A stretch of DNA of 64,000 nt from Cognatundibacterium rivi (GCF_018139565.1 NZ_JAGSPK010000004.1:248001-312000); one strand, 5' to 3'; shown: positions 54,921-64,000, counted from the first letter of the stretch. Made by a program: numbers and translations. Notes: generated from the letters alone by a model not told the origin.

Positions 54921-54954
54921 AAAGCCCGGTCTTGCTGATCGTTACCGGGCTTTA
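54921..54954. terminator. intrinsic terminator
   Basis: AAAGCCCGGT, 13-nt loop, ACCGGGCTTTA. It ends the acyltransferase/phosphoesterase operon before the convergent sixA. Confidence 0.75.
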
Positions 54955-55015
54955 TAGCCGCGATCACCGGTTTTACTGGAAATGACCGGAAATATTATTT
55001 TCTTCGTAATTGCCG

Positions 55016-55495
55016 TTATCTGACAACCAGATCAGGTGACATCACCGCTTTAAGATAGGTTGTCAGCTCTTCCTCTTCGCGTTGTTTCTGCGACAGCCAC
55101 CACACATTTCCCTTTCGTACGCTGTATCCCTGCGAGGCGTGGCCTAATAAGTGTCCGACGACTTGTCCCAGGCATGGCTGATGACCGACGATGACAACCG
55201 GCTCGCGGTTATTCGGCCAGTTGGCAATCCGCAATATGTCTTGCGCCGATGCCTGCGGCCCCAGTTCAGGAATAACTTTAATTTTTCTGCCGCAAGCTAC
55301 AAGGGCGTCGGCAGTATCTCTGGTACGTATCGTTGGGCTGACAAAAATCCGGCATGTTTCAGGCAGCGTACTATCGAGCCAGTACGCTATTTTGCCAGCC
55401 TGTTTAACTCCTTTGCCTGTCAGCTTTCTGAATTCATCTGCTATTTCTTCGGTTGCCGGTTCAGCTTCCGCATGGCGCCAGAGTATTAAGTCCAT
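55016..55495 (-). CDS. sixA: phosphohistidine phosphatase SixA
   Basis: 159-aa histidine-phosphatase-fold enzyme. The catalytic RHA motif is MDLILWRHAEAEP at residues 1-13, the second Arg lies in FVSPTIRTRDTADALV near 51-66, and the second His in VVIVGHQPCLGQVVGHLL near 99-116. SixA removes phosphate from phosphohistidine proteins such as those of PTS-Ntr. It shares one base with the ppk1 stop (TAATG), so both are translated together. Confidence 0.9.
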   Translation of the reverse strand: MDLILWRHAEAEPATEEIADEFRKLTGKGVKQAGKIAYWLDSTLPETCRIFVSPTIRTRDTADALVACGRKIKVIPELGPQASAQDILRIANWPNNREPVVIVGHQPCLGQVVGHLLGHASQGYSVRKGNVWWLSQKQREEEELTTYLKAVMSPDLVVR

Positions 55496-57705
55496 TATTC
55501 GTCTTCCGAAGCTGACAATGATCCAAGTTGTTGCATCAGATATTGTTGTGCACAGAAGCTGACCTGTTTGCTACGCGCTTTTTTGCGTTCATATTGACCA
55601 TCAGAGCCAAGTACCCAGGCGTTGACATTGTCTTTCAAATAGGGATCCAGCCCTTCAGAAATGATGCGTTTCTTGAGGGATTTTTCCAATACTGGAAACG
55701 CAACTTCAATCCGTCGGAACAAATTGCGATTCATCCAATCGGCACTGGCAAGATGCACGTCATGTGCGAGGTCGTTGCGGAAATAATAAATCCGGCTATG
55801 TTCGAGAAAACGACCAATGACCGAGCGGACGCGTATGTTTTCTGATAGGCCGGGTACGCCGGGACGCAAGGCACATGCACCACGGATAATCAGATCAATT
55901 TTCACGCCATCCGCAGATGCGGCATACAGCGCACGAATCACCGATTCATCCAGTAGCGCGTTCATTTTCGCAATGATGCGACCTGGGCGGCCTTCGCGTG
56001 CAATACGCGCTTCGTTACGAATCGCTTTGATGATTTGCGGTTGCAATGCAAATGGCGCCAGCCACAGGTATTCTAGTTTTTTAGGCTTGGTCAGACCTGT
56101 CAGGTGAATAAAGACTTCGTTCACTTCCGCCGCGATACCGGGATGCGCGGTGAGTAGGCCAAAATCCGTATAAAAACGGGTAGTGGACGGATGGTAATTG
56201 CCTGTCCCTAAGTGGGCATAATGTCTGAGAACACCCGCTTCTTCACGTCGGATGACCAATGCCAGTTTTGCGTGTGTCTTCAATCCCACTACGCCATATA
56301 CCACCTGTGCCCCGGCACGTTGTAGTTTATCGGCCCAGTTGATGTTGGCTTCTTCGTCAAAACGCGCCATTAACTCGACGATGACGGTGACTTCCTTACC
56401 TAAACGGGCGGCGGTAATCAGTGACTCCATCAGGTCTGAGTTCATGCCGGTGCGATAAATGGTTTGCTTGATCGCAACCACGTTTGGATCCAACGACGCC
56501 GAGCGGATAAAGTCGATCACGGTCTGGAACGGCTGAAACGGATGGTGCAGCAGAATATCCTGCTTGCGTAACAAGGTGAAGATATCGGTATGTGAATATT
56601 TGCCGATAGCTTTTGCAGAAAATGGCGGGAAGCGCAGGCTCGGCTGTTTAACATGGTCGACAATCTCGCTGAGGCGCACCATATTGACGGGGCCATCTAC
56701 CGGGTACAAACGATCCTGGTCGAGTGAAAATTGTTCCAATAAGAAGCGCGACAAATCTTCAGGGCAGTTCTTTGCAACTTCCAGCCTTACCGCGGCCCCG
56801 AATTGTCTTGTTTGTAATTCGCCTTGTAATGCCTGGCGCAGGTTTTTTACCTCTTCCTCATCAACCCACAAATCGCTGTCGCGGGTAACGCGGAATTGCG
56901 AATAGTTGATGACATCTCTGCCATTAAATAAATCTGCAATGTGGGAGTGAATTACAGATGAAAGTAAGCAAAAAGACTGGCCGTCTACCGATAATTCATC
57001 TGGAAGTTTAATGATGCGAGGTAAAACCCGGGGGGCTTTAACAATCGCGATTGCAGTACCGCGACCAAACGCGTCTTTTCCCGCCAGTGATACGATGAAA
57101 TTCAGACTCTTATTGACGACTTGGGGGAACGGATGTGCGGGATCCAAACCGATTGGCGTCAGTAAAGGGCGCACCTCTCGTTCAAAATAAGATTTGACCC
57201 AGGCTCTTTGTGCGTCATTCCGCTCAGAGTGGCGCAGCAGATGCACCCCTTTTTTGGATAACTGCGGCAGAATTTCCTGATTCAGCAGTTCATATTGACG
57301 TTCAGTTAACTGGTGACATTCAGAGCTGATACGTTTCAGTGTTGACAGAAAAGCAGGATGCTGAACCAGCTCTCCGTCAATTGTATTCTGCGCCAATAGA
57401 CTGGCAACCCTGACTTCAAAGAATTCATCTAAGTTACTGCCAACAATACATAAATACTTAAGCCGCTCAAGCAGTGGAATGCTTTTGTCTTCAGCCTGAG
57501 CCAGCACTCGCCAGTTAAATGCGATCTGCGACATTTCCCGGTCAAGAAAAATGGCGGCTCTGGAAGGTTCTGCGGAACTTGCTTTACTCGAACTGACGCC
57601 TCGGGTCTGCTTGGCACTCTGGGTAGCATCTTTAGGTGTGTCACCTGAGCCATCCACTTTGGCGTCACTGTCAGTTGCGGAGTTCATTACATCTTGATTC
57701 GGCAT
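55495..57705 (-). CDS. ppk1: polyphosphate kinase 1
   Basis: 736-aa enzyme that builds polyphosphate from ATP. After a Ser/Ala-rich, low-complexity 45-residue start, the N domain has FNWRVLAQAEDKSIPLLERL; the head domain has PLLTPIGLDPAHPFPQVVNK. The catalytic phosphohistidine lies in VLRHYAHLGTGNYHPSTTRF, and KVTVIVELMARFDEEANI is also typical. An ATG at 57687 is an alternative start. A Pho box on its strand lies 60-80 bp upstream, so phosphate starvation probably induces it. sixA follows directly. Confidence 0.95.
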   Translation of the reverse strand: MPNQDVMNSATDSDAKVDGSGDTPKDATQSAKQTRGVSSSKASSAEPSRAAIFLDREMSQIAFNWRVLAQAEDKSIPLLERLKYLCIVGSNLDEFFEVRVASLLAQNTIDGELVQHPAFLSTLKRISSECHQLTERQYELLNQEILPQLSKKGVHLLRHSERNDAQRAWVKSYFEREVRPLLTPIGLDPAHPFPQVVNKSLNFIVSLAGKDAFGRGTAIAIVKAPRVLPRIIKLPDELSVDGQSFCLLSSVIHSHIADLFNGRDVINYSQFRVTRDSDLWVDEEEVKNLRQALQGELQTRQFGAAVRLEVAKNCPEDLSRFLLEQFSLDQDRLYPVDGPVNMVRLSEIVDHVKQPSLRFPPFSAKAIGKYSHTDIFTLLRKQDILLHHPFQPFQTVIDFIRSASLDPNVVAIKQTIYRTGMNSDLMESLITAARLGKEVTVIVELMARFDEEANINWADKLQRAGAQVVYGVVGLKTHAKLALVIRREEAGVLRHYAHLGTGNYHPSTTRFYTDFGLLTAHPGIAAEVNEVFIHLTGLTKPKKLEYLWLAPFALQPQIIKAIRNEARIAREGRPGRIIAKMNALLDESVIRALYAASADGVKIDLIIRGACALRPGVPGLSENIRVRSVIGRFLEHSRIYYFRNDLAHDVHLASADWMNRNLFRRIEVAFPVLEKSLKKRIISEGLDPYLKDNVNAWVLGSDGQYERKKARSKQVSFCAQQYLMQQLGSLSASEDE

Positions 57706-57766
57706 ATGTGTTTGCGTGTCATAAAGACTGTCATATATATGTAACTCACTATTCTAGTGATATGGT

Positions 57767-57784
57767 GTGACAAGTTTATGACAA
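57767..57784 (-). promoter_or_regulatory. Pho box facing ppk1
   Basis: On the minus strand TTGTCAT (57784-57778), AAAC, TTGTCAC (57773-57767) are two repeats at 11-bp spacing, 60-80 bp before the ppk1 start. A further TGTCAT pair nearer ppk1 (57717 and 57729, plus strand) has a 12-bp spacing and is less convincing. Confidence 0.65.
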
Positions 57785-57824
57785 AAAATTACTATGAAAT
57801 TAAATATTTCAAGGTTGTTTTGGT

Positions 57825-57853
57825 AAGTCATTATCTTGTCATAATTCGATTGT
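57825..57853 (+). promoter_or_regulatory. Pho box upstream of pstS
   Basis: AAGTCAT (57825-57831), TTGTCAT (57836-57842) and a weaker CGATTGT (57847-57853) are spaced 11 bp apart, about 50-80 bp before the pstS ATG. This is the expected PhoB site. Confidence 0.75.
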
Positions 57854-57904
57854 AAAGTCCGTCTCGTAGTAACGAATACCTGTTATTTAACCTTAGAGGT
57901 GAAC

Positions 57905-58948
57905 ATGCAAATCAATCGTGTCATTAAATCCCTGGTCGCAGCAGTTGGTGTGGCTGCTACATTCTCTGTTGCTCACGCAGCTGATATTACTGGTGCTGGC
58001 GCTACATTTCCTTACCCAATTTACGCAAAATGGGCTGAAGCTTACAAAAAAGCTACTGGCAATGGTCTGAATTATCAGTCCATCGGTTCCGGTGGCGGTA
58101 TCAAGCAAATCAAGGCGAAAACTGTTGATTTCGGTGCTTCTGATATGCCTTTGAAAGTTGAAGAGTTGGATGCTGAGGGTTTAATGCAGTTTCCTGCAAT
58201 CATCGGTGGTGTTGTTCCTGTCGTGAATATCGAAGGTATCGCTCCAGGTAAATTGAAGATGACTGGCGACCTTCTCGCAGGCATCTACATGGGGAAGATT
58301 ACAAAATGGAATGCAGCGGAAATCGTCGCGATTAACCCTGGCGTGAAATTGCCAGCGGAAGATATTACTGTTGTTCATCGCTCTGATGGCTCTGGTACTA
58401 CATTCTTGTGGACAGACTTCCTGAGTAAAGTGAATGCAGAGTTTAAAACAGCAGTGGGTTCTTCTACTGCGGTTAAATGGCCCGTAGGCTTGGGCGGTAA
58501 AGGTAATGAAGGCGTTGCTGCCAACGTTCAACGTATTAAAAACTCAATCGGTTATGTTGAGTATGCCTACGTTAAAAAGAACAAAATGACTTACACCACA
58601 TTGAAAAATGCGGATGGACAGTTTGCTGAACCTGATGATGAAAACTTCAAAGCAGCGGCTGCTGGTGCTGATTGGAATAAGGCGCCTGGCATGTATCTGG
58701 TATTGACAAATCAACCAGGTAAAATCACATGGCCTATCACTGGTGCATCTTTCATTCTGATGCACAAAACTCAGGCTGACTCTGCAAAGGGTAAAGAAGT
58801 TCTGAAATTCTTCGACTGGTCATTTAAAAATGGCGGCGCAATGGCTGCTGAGTTGGAATATGTTTCTTTGCCAGCGCCGGTTGTTAAGTTGATTGAAGAA
58901 AGCTGGAAAGCAAAAATCAAAGACGCGTCTGCAAAGGCGATCTGGTAA
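57905..58948 (+). CDS. pstS: phosphate ABC transporter substrate-binding protein
   Basis: 347-aa periplasmic phosphate receptor. The signal peptide is residues 1-25 (SLVAAVGVAATFSVAHA|AD). DITGAGATFPYPIYAKWAEA is the family start; the phosphate-binding loops appear as SIGSGGGIKQIKAKTVDFGA and HRSDGSGTTFLWTDFL. It ends EESWKAKIKDASAKAIW. I use the ATG at 57905, preceded by AGAGGTG; a GTG two codons earlier overlaps that site. It heads pstS-pstC-pstA-pstB-phoU-phoB. Confidence 0.97.
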   Translation: MQINRVIKSLVAAVGVAATFSVAHAADITGAGATFPYPIYAKWAEAYKKATGNGLNYQSIGSGGGIKQIKAKTVDFGASDMPLKVEELDAEGLMQFPAIIGGVVPVVNIEGIAPGKLKMTGDLLAGIYMGKITKWNAAEIVAINPGVKLPAEDITVVHRSDGSGTTFLWTDFLSKVNAEFKTAVGSSTAVKWPVGLGGKGNEGVAANVQRIKNSIGYVEYAYVKKNKMTYTTLKNADGQFAEPDDENFKAAAAGADWNKAPGMYLVLTNQPGKITWPITGASFILMHKTQADSAKGKEVLKFFDWSFKNGGAMAAELEYVSLPAPVVKLIEESWKAKIKDASAKAIW

Positions 58949-59030
58949 TTGAAGTAGTAAATGAAGTAAAAGATGAAGTAATTACGGTTCGCTGATTCGA
59001 TTGATGAATTAGCTGAACTATTTTAAGTGA

Positions 59031-59057
59031 GGCGATTCAGGTGTGTCCTGAGTCGCC
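59031..59057 (+). promoter_or_regulatory. stem-loop between pstS and pstC
   Basis: GGCGATTCAGG and CCTGAGTCGCC pair over 11 bp (one T-G pair) around a TGTGT loop, with only TTTC after it. It probably lowers read-through into pstC or protects the pstS message, giving more PstS than permease. Confidence 0.65.
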
Positions 59058-59076
59058 TTTCGGTGGAAAGACACCT

Positions 59077-60123
59077 ATGCCTACACCAACGTTTTCCGTC
59101 AATATGACAGCACCATCATCAAGCCAGAATATATCGAACGCTGAGAAAACTCAGCCAGCACAGCTGAGTGCCGCAAGAATGGCGGCAGTGATGCGTCGTC
59201 AACGCTGGCAAGATTTTTTCTTTCACAAGTTGACTCTGAGTTTCGCAGCACTCGTTTTAGTTGTGCTACTCGGTATTATTGCCTCTTTATTCCTGCGCGC
59301 GATTCCTGCGATGCAAGAATTTGGTTTTGCATTCATCACCACAATAGAGTGGGACCCGGTGAATGATAAATACGGCGGTCTGATCGCGATCGTTGGAACG
59401 CTCGCTACTTCTGTGATTGCTTTGCTGATTGCTTTTCCTGTCAGCTTTGGCATTGCGCTGTTTCTGACTGAAATTTGTCCGGCTTGGCTGAAGCGTCCGC
59501 TTGGAACTTCCATCGAGCTTCTGGCCGGCGTGCCAAGTATTATTTACGGCATGTGGGGTTTGTTTGTTTTTGCTCCTTTATTTTCTGAATATATCCAACC
59601 GGCTCTCGCTTCTACGCTGGGTAAGTTACCAGTAATAGGCATTTTATTTTCCGGTCCTATGATAGGGCTGGGCATTTTATCGGCAGGTGTGATTTTGGCG
59701 ATTATGATTATTCCATTCATTTCTTCCGTGATGCGGGATGTATTTGAAGTCGTGCCACCTGTGCTGAAAGAGTCGGCGTATGGTCTGGGATGTACTAAGT
59801 GGGAAGTTGTCAGAAAAATCGTTTTACCGTACACAAAAATCGGCGTTGTCGGTGGTGTTATGTTGGGCTTGGGACGTGCATTGGGTGAGACGATGGCGGT
59901 GACCTTTCTGATTGGTAACGCACATAAACTGTCTTGGTCCTTATTTGCTGCGGGGAATAGTATTGCCTCCACGCTTGCGAATGAATTCGCAGAAGCTGAA
60001 ACAGTTTTGCATACTTCATCTTTATTCCTGTTAGGTTTAATTTTGTTTGTAATCACCTTCATAGTGTTATCTGCCGCTAAATTGATGTTGCTCGGTTTGA
60101 GCAGAAAAGAAGGTACAAAATAA
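59077..60123 (+). CDS. pstC: phosphate ABC transporter permease PstC
   Basis: 348-aa inner-membrane permease. After a polar 45-residue N-terminus, six hydrophobic segments begin with [20 protein letters not shown]. The binding-protein-dependent transport signature is [20 protein letters not shown] near 230-250 (EAA loop) with [16 protein letters not shown] near 267-282. I chose the ATG at 59077, which lies after the intercistronic stem-loop; the frame extends upstream into it. It overlaps the pstA start by one base. Confidence 0.94.
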   Translation: MPTPTFSVNMTAPSSSQNISNAEKTQPAQLSAARMAAVMRRQRWQDFFFHKLTLSFAALVLVVLLGIIASLFLRAIPAMQEFGFAFITTIEWDPVNDKYGGLIAIVGTLATSVIALLIAFPVSFGIALFLTEICPAWLKRPLGTSIELLAGVPSIIYGMWGLFVFAPLFSEYIQPALASTLGKLPVIGILFSGPMIGLGILSAGVILAIMIIPFISSVMRDVFEVVPPVLKESAYGLGCTKWEVVRKIVLPYTKIGVVGGVMLGLGRALGETMAVTFLIGNAHKLSWSLFAAGNSIASTLANEFAEAETVLHTSSLFLLGLILFVITFIVLSAAKLMLLGLSRKEGTK

Positions 60124-60995
60124 TGGATATTTCTAAAGCTCAGGCAGCGCAAAATCCAGTGTATCGTCGCCGCTTGCTGGTACACCGGCTTGGTATCGCC
60201 TTATCCTCGATTGCGATGGTATTTGGCGTGTTTTTCCTGATGTGGATACTCTTTACCTTGTTAATCAAAGGGTTTTCTGCGATTAATCTTGCCATGTTTG
60301 TTGAATCAACGCCGGCTCCTGGCAGCGATGGCGGTGGTTTGATGAATGCGATCGTCGGTAGTTTTCTGATGGTTGGTTCCGCAACATTGATTTCTACTCC
60401 GGTCGGGATTCTGGCTGGTATTTATCTTGCTGAATATGGTGATAAGAGTTGGTTCGGCGGTATCACGCGGTTCGTGACAGACATTATGCTGTCAGCGCCT
60501 TCTATCGTGATCGGCTTGTTTGTGTATGCCATTTATGTGGCTAACGTCAAACATTTTTCCGGTTGGGCAGGCAGCGTGGCAATTTCATTGATTGCGATTC
60601 CGGTTGTTGTCCGTACTACCGATAATATGTTGGGACTGGTTCCCGCAAGTCTGCGCGAAGCCGCATTTGCATTGGGTGCACCCCGCTGGAAAGTTGCGTT
60701 ATTGGTGAGATTGCGCGCAGTTAAAGCCGGTGTAGTGACGGGCATATTACTCGCTGTGGCAAGGATTTCTGGCGAGACTGCACCTTTGCTTTTCACTGCA
60801 TTGAACAACCAGTTTTTCAGTGCCAACATGAATAGTCCGATGGCAAATCTTCCGGTCGTCATTTATTCGTATGCGATGAGCCCTTACGATAATTGGCGTG
60901 AACTGGCATGGGGCGGTGCGTTGCTGATTACCTTCAGCGTTCTGCTTCTGAATATTTTGTCGCGTACCTTGTTTAACCAAAAAACACAGCATTAA
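60123..60995 (+). CDS. pstA: phosphate ABC transporter permease PstA
   Basis: 290-aa inner-membrane permease with six hydrophobic segments ([19 protein letters not shown] first). Family marks are [20 protein letters not shown] near 98-117 and the EAA-type loop [20 protein letters not shown] near 178-197, followed by [15 protein letters not shown]. Its ATG shares an A with the pstC stop (TAATG), so the two permeases are made in equal amounts. Confidence 0.96.
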   Translation: MDISKAQAAQNPVYRRRLLVHRLGIALSSIAMVFGVFFLMWILFTLLIKGFSAINLAMFVESTPAPGSDGGGLMNAIVGSFLMVGSATLISTPVGILAGIYLAEYGDKSWFGGITRFVTDIMLSAPSIVIGLFVYAIYVANVKHFSGWAGSVAISLIAIPVVVRTTDNMLGLVPASLREAAFALGAPRWKVALLVRLRAVKAGVVTGILLAVARISGETAPLLFTALNNQFFSANMNSPMANLPVVIYSYAMSPYDNWRELAWGGALLITFSVLLLNILSRTLFNQKTQH

Positions 60996-61008
60996 TTCGA
61001 GCATCGAT

Positions 61009-61788
61009 ATGACTACTACTCCAGCAAATACACAGAAAAAAGCGATCGAGATCGACGGGCTGAATTTTTTCTACGGTACTACCCGTAGCCTGCGCGATAT
61101 CAAATTGAATATTTTCGACAAAAAAGTCACTGCTTTTATTGGTCCATCAGGTTGTGGTAAATCAACCTTGTTACGTACCTTAAACCGTATGTACGATTTA
61201 TATCCTGGCCAACGTGCAGAAGGTAAGATCATATATAACGGTAAAAATATTCTCGATCCTGATCAGGATATTAATTTACTGCGTGCCAAAGTTGGTATGG
61301 TATTTCAGAAGCCAACGCCTTTTCCAATGTCCGTTTATGACAACATCGCATTCGGTGTGCGCCTGTATGAAAATCTTTCTAAGGGCGAGATGGATGAGCG
61401 CGTTGAATGGGCACTGAAAAAAGCAGCGATCTGGACTGAAGTCAAAGATAAGCTGAATAAAAGTGGCTTAAGTCTGTCGGGTGGTCAGCAACAGCGTCTC
61501 TGTATCGCTCGTGGTGTGTCGGTGAAGCCAGATGTGCTTTTGCTGGATGAGCCAACTTCTGCGCTGGATCCGATTTCAACTGTAAAAATCGAAGAGCTGA
61601 TTAATGAATTGAAAGAGGAATACACGATCGCCATCGTTACGCATAACATGCAACAGGCGGCGCGTTGTTCCGACTATACCGCTTACATGTATCTTGGTGA
61701 GTTGGTCGAGTTTGGCGAGACGGATCATATTTTCATGAATCCGGTCAAAAAAGAAACACAAGACTACATTACCGGTCGTTTCGGTTAA
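61009..61788 (+). CDS. pstB: phosphate ABC transporter ATPase PstB
   Basis: 259-aa ATPase that powers PstCA. Walker A is GPSGCGKST near 44-52, the ABC signature is LSGGQQQRL near 159-167 and Walker B is [13 protein letters not shown] near 178-190. [20 protein letters not shown] and [13 protein letters not shown] are PstB-specific. It lies 13 bp after pstA. Length is the family norm. Confidence 0.97.
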   Translation: MTTTPANTQKKAIEIDGLNFFYGTTRSLRDIKLNIFDKKVTAFIGPSGCGKSTLLRTLNRMYDLYPGQRAEGKIIYNGKNILDPDQDINLLRAKVGMVFQKPTPFPMSVYDNIAFGVRLYENLSKGEMDERVEWALKKAAIWTEVKDKLNKSGLSLSGGQQQRLCIARGVSVKPDVLLLDEPTSALDPISTVKIEELINELKEEYTIAIVTHNMQQAARCSDYTAYMYLGELVEFGETDHIFMNPVKKETQDYITGRFG

Positions 61789-61826
61789 TTATATTTATCG
61801 CGATTACAAGAATTCAGGAGAAACCT

Positions 61827-62537
61827 GTGACAGGCGAACACTCTTCAAAACAATACGACAGTGATCTGGAAACGATACGTTCCAAGGTCTTGTTGATGGG
61901 CGGTTTGGTAGAAAGCCATTTCCATGATGCGATGTCCTGTTTTCGCACAGGCAACGCAGAACAGGCTGAGATCGTCATTCAGTCTGATCTGGAAGTGAAC
62001 CGGTTAGAGGTTGCGCTTGATGATATGTGCAGCCAGTTGATTGTGAAACGTCAGCCAGCCGCGAATGATTTGCGCACCGTTGTCGCTACTGGCAAAGTGA
62101 TTACCGACCTTGAGCGTATCGGTGATGAATCAACAAAAATTGCCCGCATTGCGAAAGAAGGCCAACTCAATCGGCGCAGCATTCCTATGTTTAACGGCCA
62201 TGACACCGTTCGTGTATTGGCTGCCAGCGTCGCCGATATGCTGCACCAGGCATTGGATGTTTTTGCCCGGCTCGATGGCGAGAGAGCAGTGCAGTTGATT
62301 GCCCAGGACGAAATTATTGACAATGATTTCCGCTCCATCATGCGCAATCTGATTACCTTTATGATGGAAGATCCGAGCACTATTTCTTCAGCGCTCGATA
62401 CCTTATGGGTCGCAAAAGCGATAGAACGAATAGCTGATCACGCGAAAAATATTGCCGAATATACGGTTTACATTGTTGAAGGCAAAGATATCCGTCATTC
62501 GGATTATGTCGCTGTCAAACAAGATCAGAAACACTAA
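61827..62537 (+). CDS. phoU: phosphate signalling protein PhoU
   Basis: 236-aa cytoplasmic helical protein with two three-helix PhoU repeats. Metal/PhoR-contact motifs are visible as TDLERIGDESTKIARIAKEG near 92-111 and the second copy AIERIADHAKNIAEYTVYI near 193-211. It links transporter activity to PhoR and damps the Pho response when phosphate is plentiful. Start is GTG with AGGAG 6 nt upstream. It lies 38 bp after pstB. Confidence 0.95.
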   Translation: MTGEHSSKQYDSDLETIRSKVLLMGGLVESHFHDAMSCFRTGNAEQAEIVIQSDLEVNRLEVALDDMCSQLIVKRQPAANDLRTVVATGKVITDLERIGDESTKIARIAKEGQLNRRSIPMFNGHDTVRVLAASVADMLHQALDVFARLDGERAVQLIAQDEIIDNDFRSIMRNLITFMMEDPSTISSALDTLWVAKAIERIADHAKNIAEYTVYIVEGKDIRHSDYVAVKQDQKH

Positions 62538-62554
62538 AAAATCAAATACAGATA

Positions 62555-63241
62555 ATGGCTGCTGATACCACAATATTAATTGTCGAAGACGAACCAGCGA
62601 TTGTTGAATTAGTCAGTTTTACCCTACGTGCAGCAGGTTGGAATACTTTCGCCGTCAATAATACTGCCGAGGCGTGGGATTTTATTCAACGTCGTACTCC
62701 GCAGTTGATTCTGCTCGACTGGATGCTGCCTGACCAGAGCGGTTTGCGATTACTTTCCAAAATCCGCTCTGACCGCCAGTTCAATGAGATTCCTGTCATT
62801 ATGCTGACCGCGAAAAGTATGGAGGAAGATAAAATTGCTGGTTTGGATCATGGTGCAGATGATTACATCACAAAGCCATTTTCTCCACGTGAATTGACTG
62901 CACGGATGAAGGCTTTACTCCGTCGCAAGAGTCCTGAGCACGCACAAACTGCACTGGCGGCGGGTAATGTCATACTTGATCCGATTAGCTGTACCGTCAA
63001 AATTGACGATCAGAAGGTCGATATTGGTCATGCAGAATATAAATTACTGAAGTTTTTCATGGCACACCCTGAGCGTGTTTTTTCGCGTAGCCAATTGCTT
63101 GATAAGGTCTGGGGTGATCATGTCGTGATTGAGGAACGTACCGTTGACGTACACGTTCTGCGTCTGCGTAAAGTCTTGAAATCTGCAGAGTCGTTGATTA
63201 AAACAGTGCGTAGCGTTGGTTACATGCTGTCAGAAAAGTAA
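62555..63241 (+). CDS. phoB: phosphate response regulator PhoB
   Basis: 228-aa OmpR/PhoB-family activator. The receiver spans 1-125: acidic pair in IVEDEPAIVEL (residues 9-19), phospho-acceptor Asp55 in LILLDWMLPDQSG, Thr/Ala in VIMLTAKSMEEDKI and Lys in DDYITKPFSPREL. The winged-helix domain (130-228) has VDIGHAEYKLLKFFMAHPER and the recognition helix region EERTVDVHVLRLRKVL. It should bind the Pho boxes listed here. It lies 17 bp after phoU. Confidence 0.97.
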   Translation: MAADTTILIVEDEPAIVELVSFTLRAAGWNTFAVNNTAEAWDFIQRRTPQLILLDWMLPDQSGLRLLSKIRSDRQFNEIPVIMLTAKSMEEDKIAGLDHGADDYITKPFSPRELTARMKALLRRKSPEHAQTALAAGNVILDPISCTVKIDDQKVDIGHAEYKLLKFFMAHPERVFSRSQLLDKVWGDHVVIEERTVDVHVLRLRKVLKSAESLIKTVRSVGYMLSEK

Positions 63242-63276
63242 TTGGCTCTTGTGATGGGCAACCAGACTGAAATATG

Positions 63277-63320
63277 AAAAACAACCACATTTAACATAGT
63301 ATGAATGTGGTTGTTTTTTT
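63277..63320. terminator. intrinsic terminator between phoB and phoR
   Basis: AACAACCACATT, 12-nt loop, AATGTGGTTGTT, then a T-run. A 12-bp perfect stem between phoB and phoR means phoR must be read through or have its own promoter in 63321-63445. Confidence 0.85.
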
Positions 63321-63445
63321 ATATTTGAAAGCAGTGTTATCAGTATCGGTACTTGTTTTGATCGGCGTTGAATATTGTTTCTCAATCAATCCGGTATTGT
63401 GTGCCATCATTTCTACCCAAAATTAAAAAAATATCAGGGATTTTC

Positions 63446-64000
63446 ATGTCTCCACGCGTTGTTTTCTGGGTTTCCAGCTCTATTCGAGCCTTGCTTATTG
63501 TCATTGCTACCGGTATCGCCGCGTATCTGTGGGGGGCAGTAACCGGATTGTTGCTTGGTTTTATTGCGATGTCGGGGCTGGTTCTGTTACAGCTTTTTTA
63601 TCTGCAAAGACTGGCGGATTGGCTGGACAATCCCACCAGTTCACGCTTGCCGGACGGCTGGGGCGCATGGACGGATATTTTTTCCCGGCTTTATAAATCG
63701 CGCAGGGGCGATGAAAAAAATCAGGCAGAGCTGACTGAATGGCTGGCGCGTTTTCGTCAGGCAATGACATTGTTACCTGATGGCGTTGTGATCATGGACG
63801 ATGTCTTATTTCTTGAATGGTGTAATCCCGCCGCTGAGAGTCATTTGGGGCTGAGTCTGGCAAAAGACAAAGGAATGCGCGTCACCAACCTAGTGCGCAC
63901 ACCTGAGTTTATGGACTACATTATTCTGGGCCGCTATGAAACGCCACTGACACTGTCATTTCGTGACCGTAAGCTGATTGCACATATCATTCCGTTTGAA
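63446..64000 (+). CDS. phoR: phosphate sensor histidine kinase PhoR, 5' part
   Basis: 185 codons are visible and the gene runs off the window. Two hydrophobic segments near 10-27 (SIRALLIVIATGIAAYLWGA) and 30-50 (GLLLGFIAMSGLVLLQLFY) match the short PhoR membrane anchor. A cytoplasmic linker leads to the start of a PAS domain (FRQAMTLLPDGVVIMDDVLF, EWCNPAAESHLGLS). The kinase domains lie outside. The position after phoB makes the call firm, despite the terminator between them. Confidence 0.92.
   Translation, partial: MSPRVVFWVSSSIRALLIVIATGIAAYLWGAVTGLLLGFIAMSGLVLLQLFYLQRLADWLDNPTSSRLPDGWGAWTDIFSRLYKSRRGDEKNQAELTEWLARFRQAMTLLPDGVVIMDDVLFLEWCNPAAESHLGLSLAKDKGMRVTNLVRTPEFMDYIILGRYETPLTLSFRDRKLIAHIIPFE

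Noticed and set aside
57711..57745. TGTCAT pair near the ppk1 start as the main Pho box
   Set aside because: The spacing is 12 bp instead of 11 and it lies very close to the start codon; the 57767-57784 site fits better.
59544..60185. 213-aa minus-strand frame inside pstC
   Set aside because: It is antisense to a conserved permease with no signals of its own.

Overview
The window comes from a Gram-negative betaproteobacterium, most likely Burkholderiales/Oxalobacteraceae and perhaps close to Undibacterium. The placement rests on gene families and order: ppk1-sixA next to pstSCAB-phoU-phoB-phoR, an RpoD with a very long Ala/Pro-rich N-terminal extension, a HexR-type Entner-Doudoroff cluster, TonB-dependent receptors, OmpW and MotA-era chemosensory small proteins. 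It is inference, not a database result. No rRNA, tRNA, CRISPR array, transposase or integrase was found.

Layout. 1-6.1 kb is accessory: a divergent HPP-protein/TetR pair with a clear operator dyad, a periplasmic solute-binding protein, a broken secreted gene, and an AT-rich block of three unrecognised genes (two coding for membrane proteins). It is bounded by two copies of a palindromic intergenic repeat; a third copy lies before pgi. 6.2-10.9 kb holds an HDOD protein and a Fur-box-preceded TonB siderophore receptor/PepSY pair. 11.0-22.0 kb is central carbon metabolism: zwf-pgl-hexR face edd-eda-pgi, followed by ppc. 22.1-25.0 kb has a branched-chain-type binding protein, mobB, a YjfB-like protein, a bacteriohemerythrin and an S4 RNA-binding protein. 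25.3-27.3 kb is a bufferin-type RiPP operon (DUF2282 precursor, DUF692 MNIO enzyme, DUF2063 partner). 27.5-29.7 kb codes for a lipoprotein hydrolase and an OmpW-like porin.

29.8-32.0 kb is a three-gene signalling operon (small domain, HDOD, cNMP-GGDEF). 32.2-38.0 kb is mixed: DUF1345 protein, His-rich exported protein, SpmA-SpmB fusion, M14 peptidase, amidohydrolase. 38.2-41.5 kb is a divergent receiver/histidine-kinase pair. 41.7-45.7 kb links a TonB receptor to PnuC and a NadR-type kinase, with a lone pseudopilin between. 45.8-48.7 kb is rpoD, preceded by a promoter-plus-terminator arrangement in its leader. 49.2-52.4 kb has two multihaem c-type cytochromes and an unknown exported protein.

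52.6-64.0 kb is the phosphate block. A basic histone-H1-like protein is followed by an OlsB-like acyltransferase and an LpxH-like phosphoesterase behind a three-repeat Pho box. Then come sixA-ppk1 and, divergently, pstSCAB-phoU-phoB and the start of phoR, with Pho boxes facing both ways. Together these genes sense phosphate (PhoR/PhoB/PhoU), import it (PstSCAB), store it (Ppk1) and probably replace phospholipids with ornithine lipids (OlsB) under starvation.
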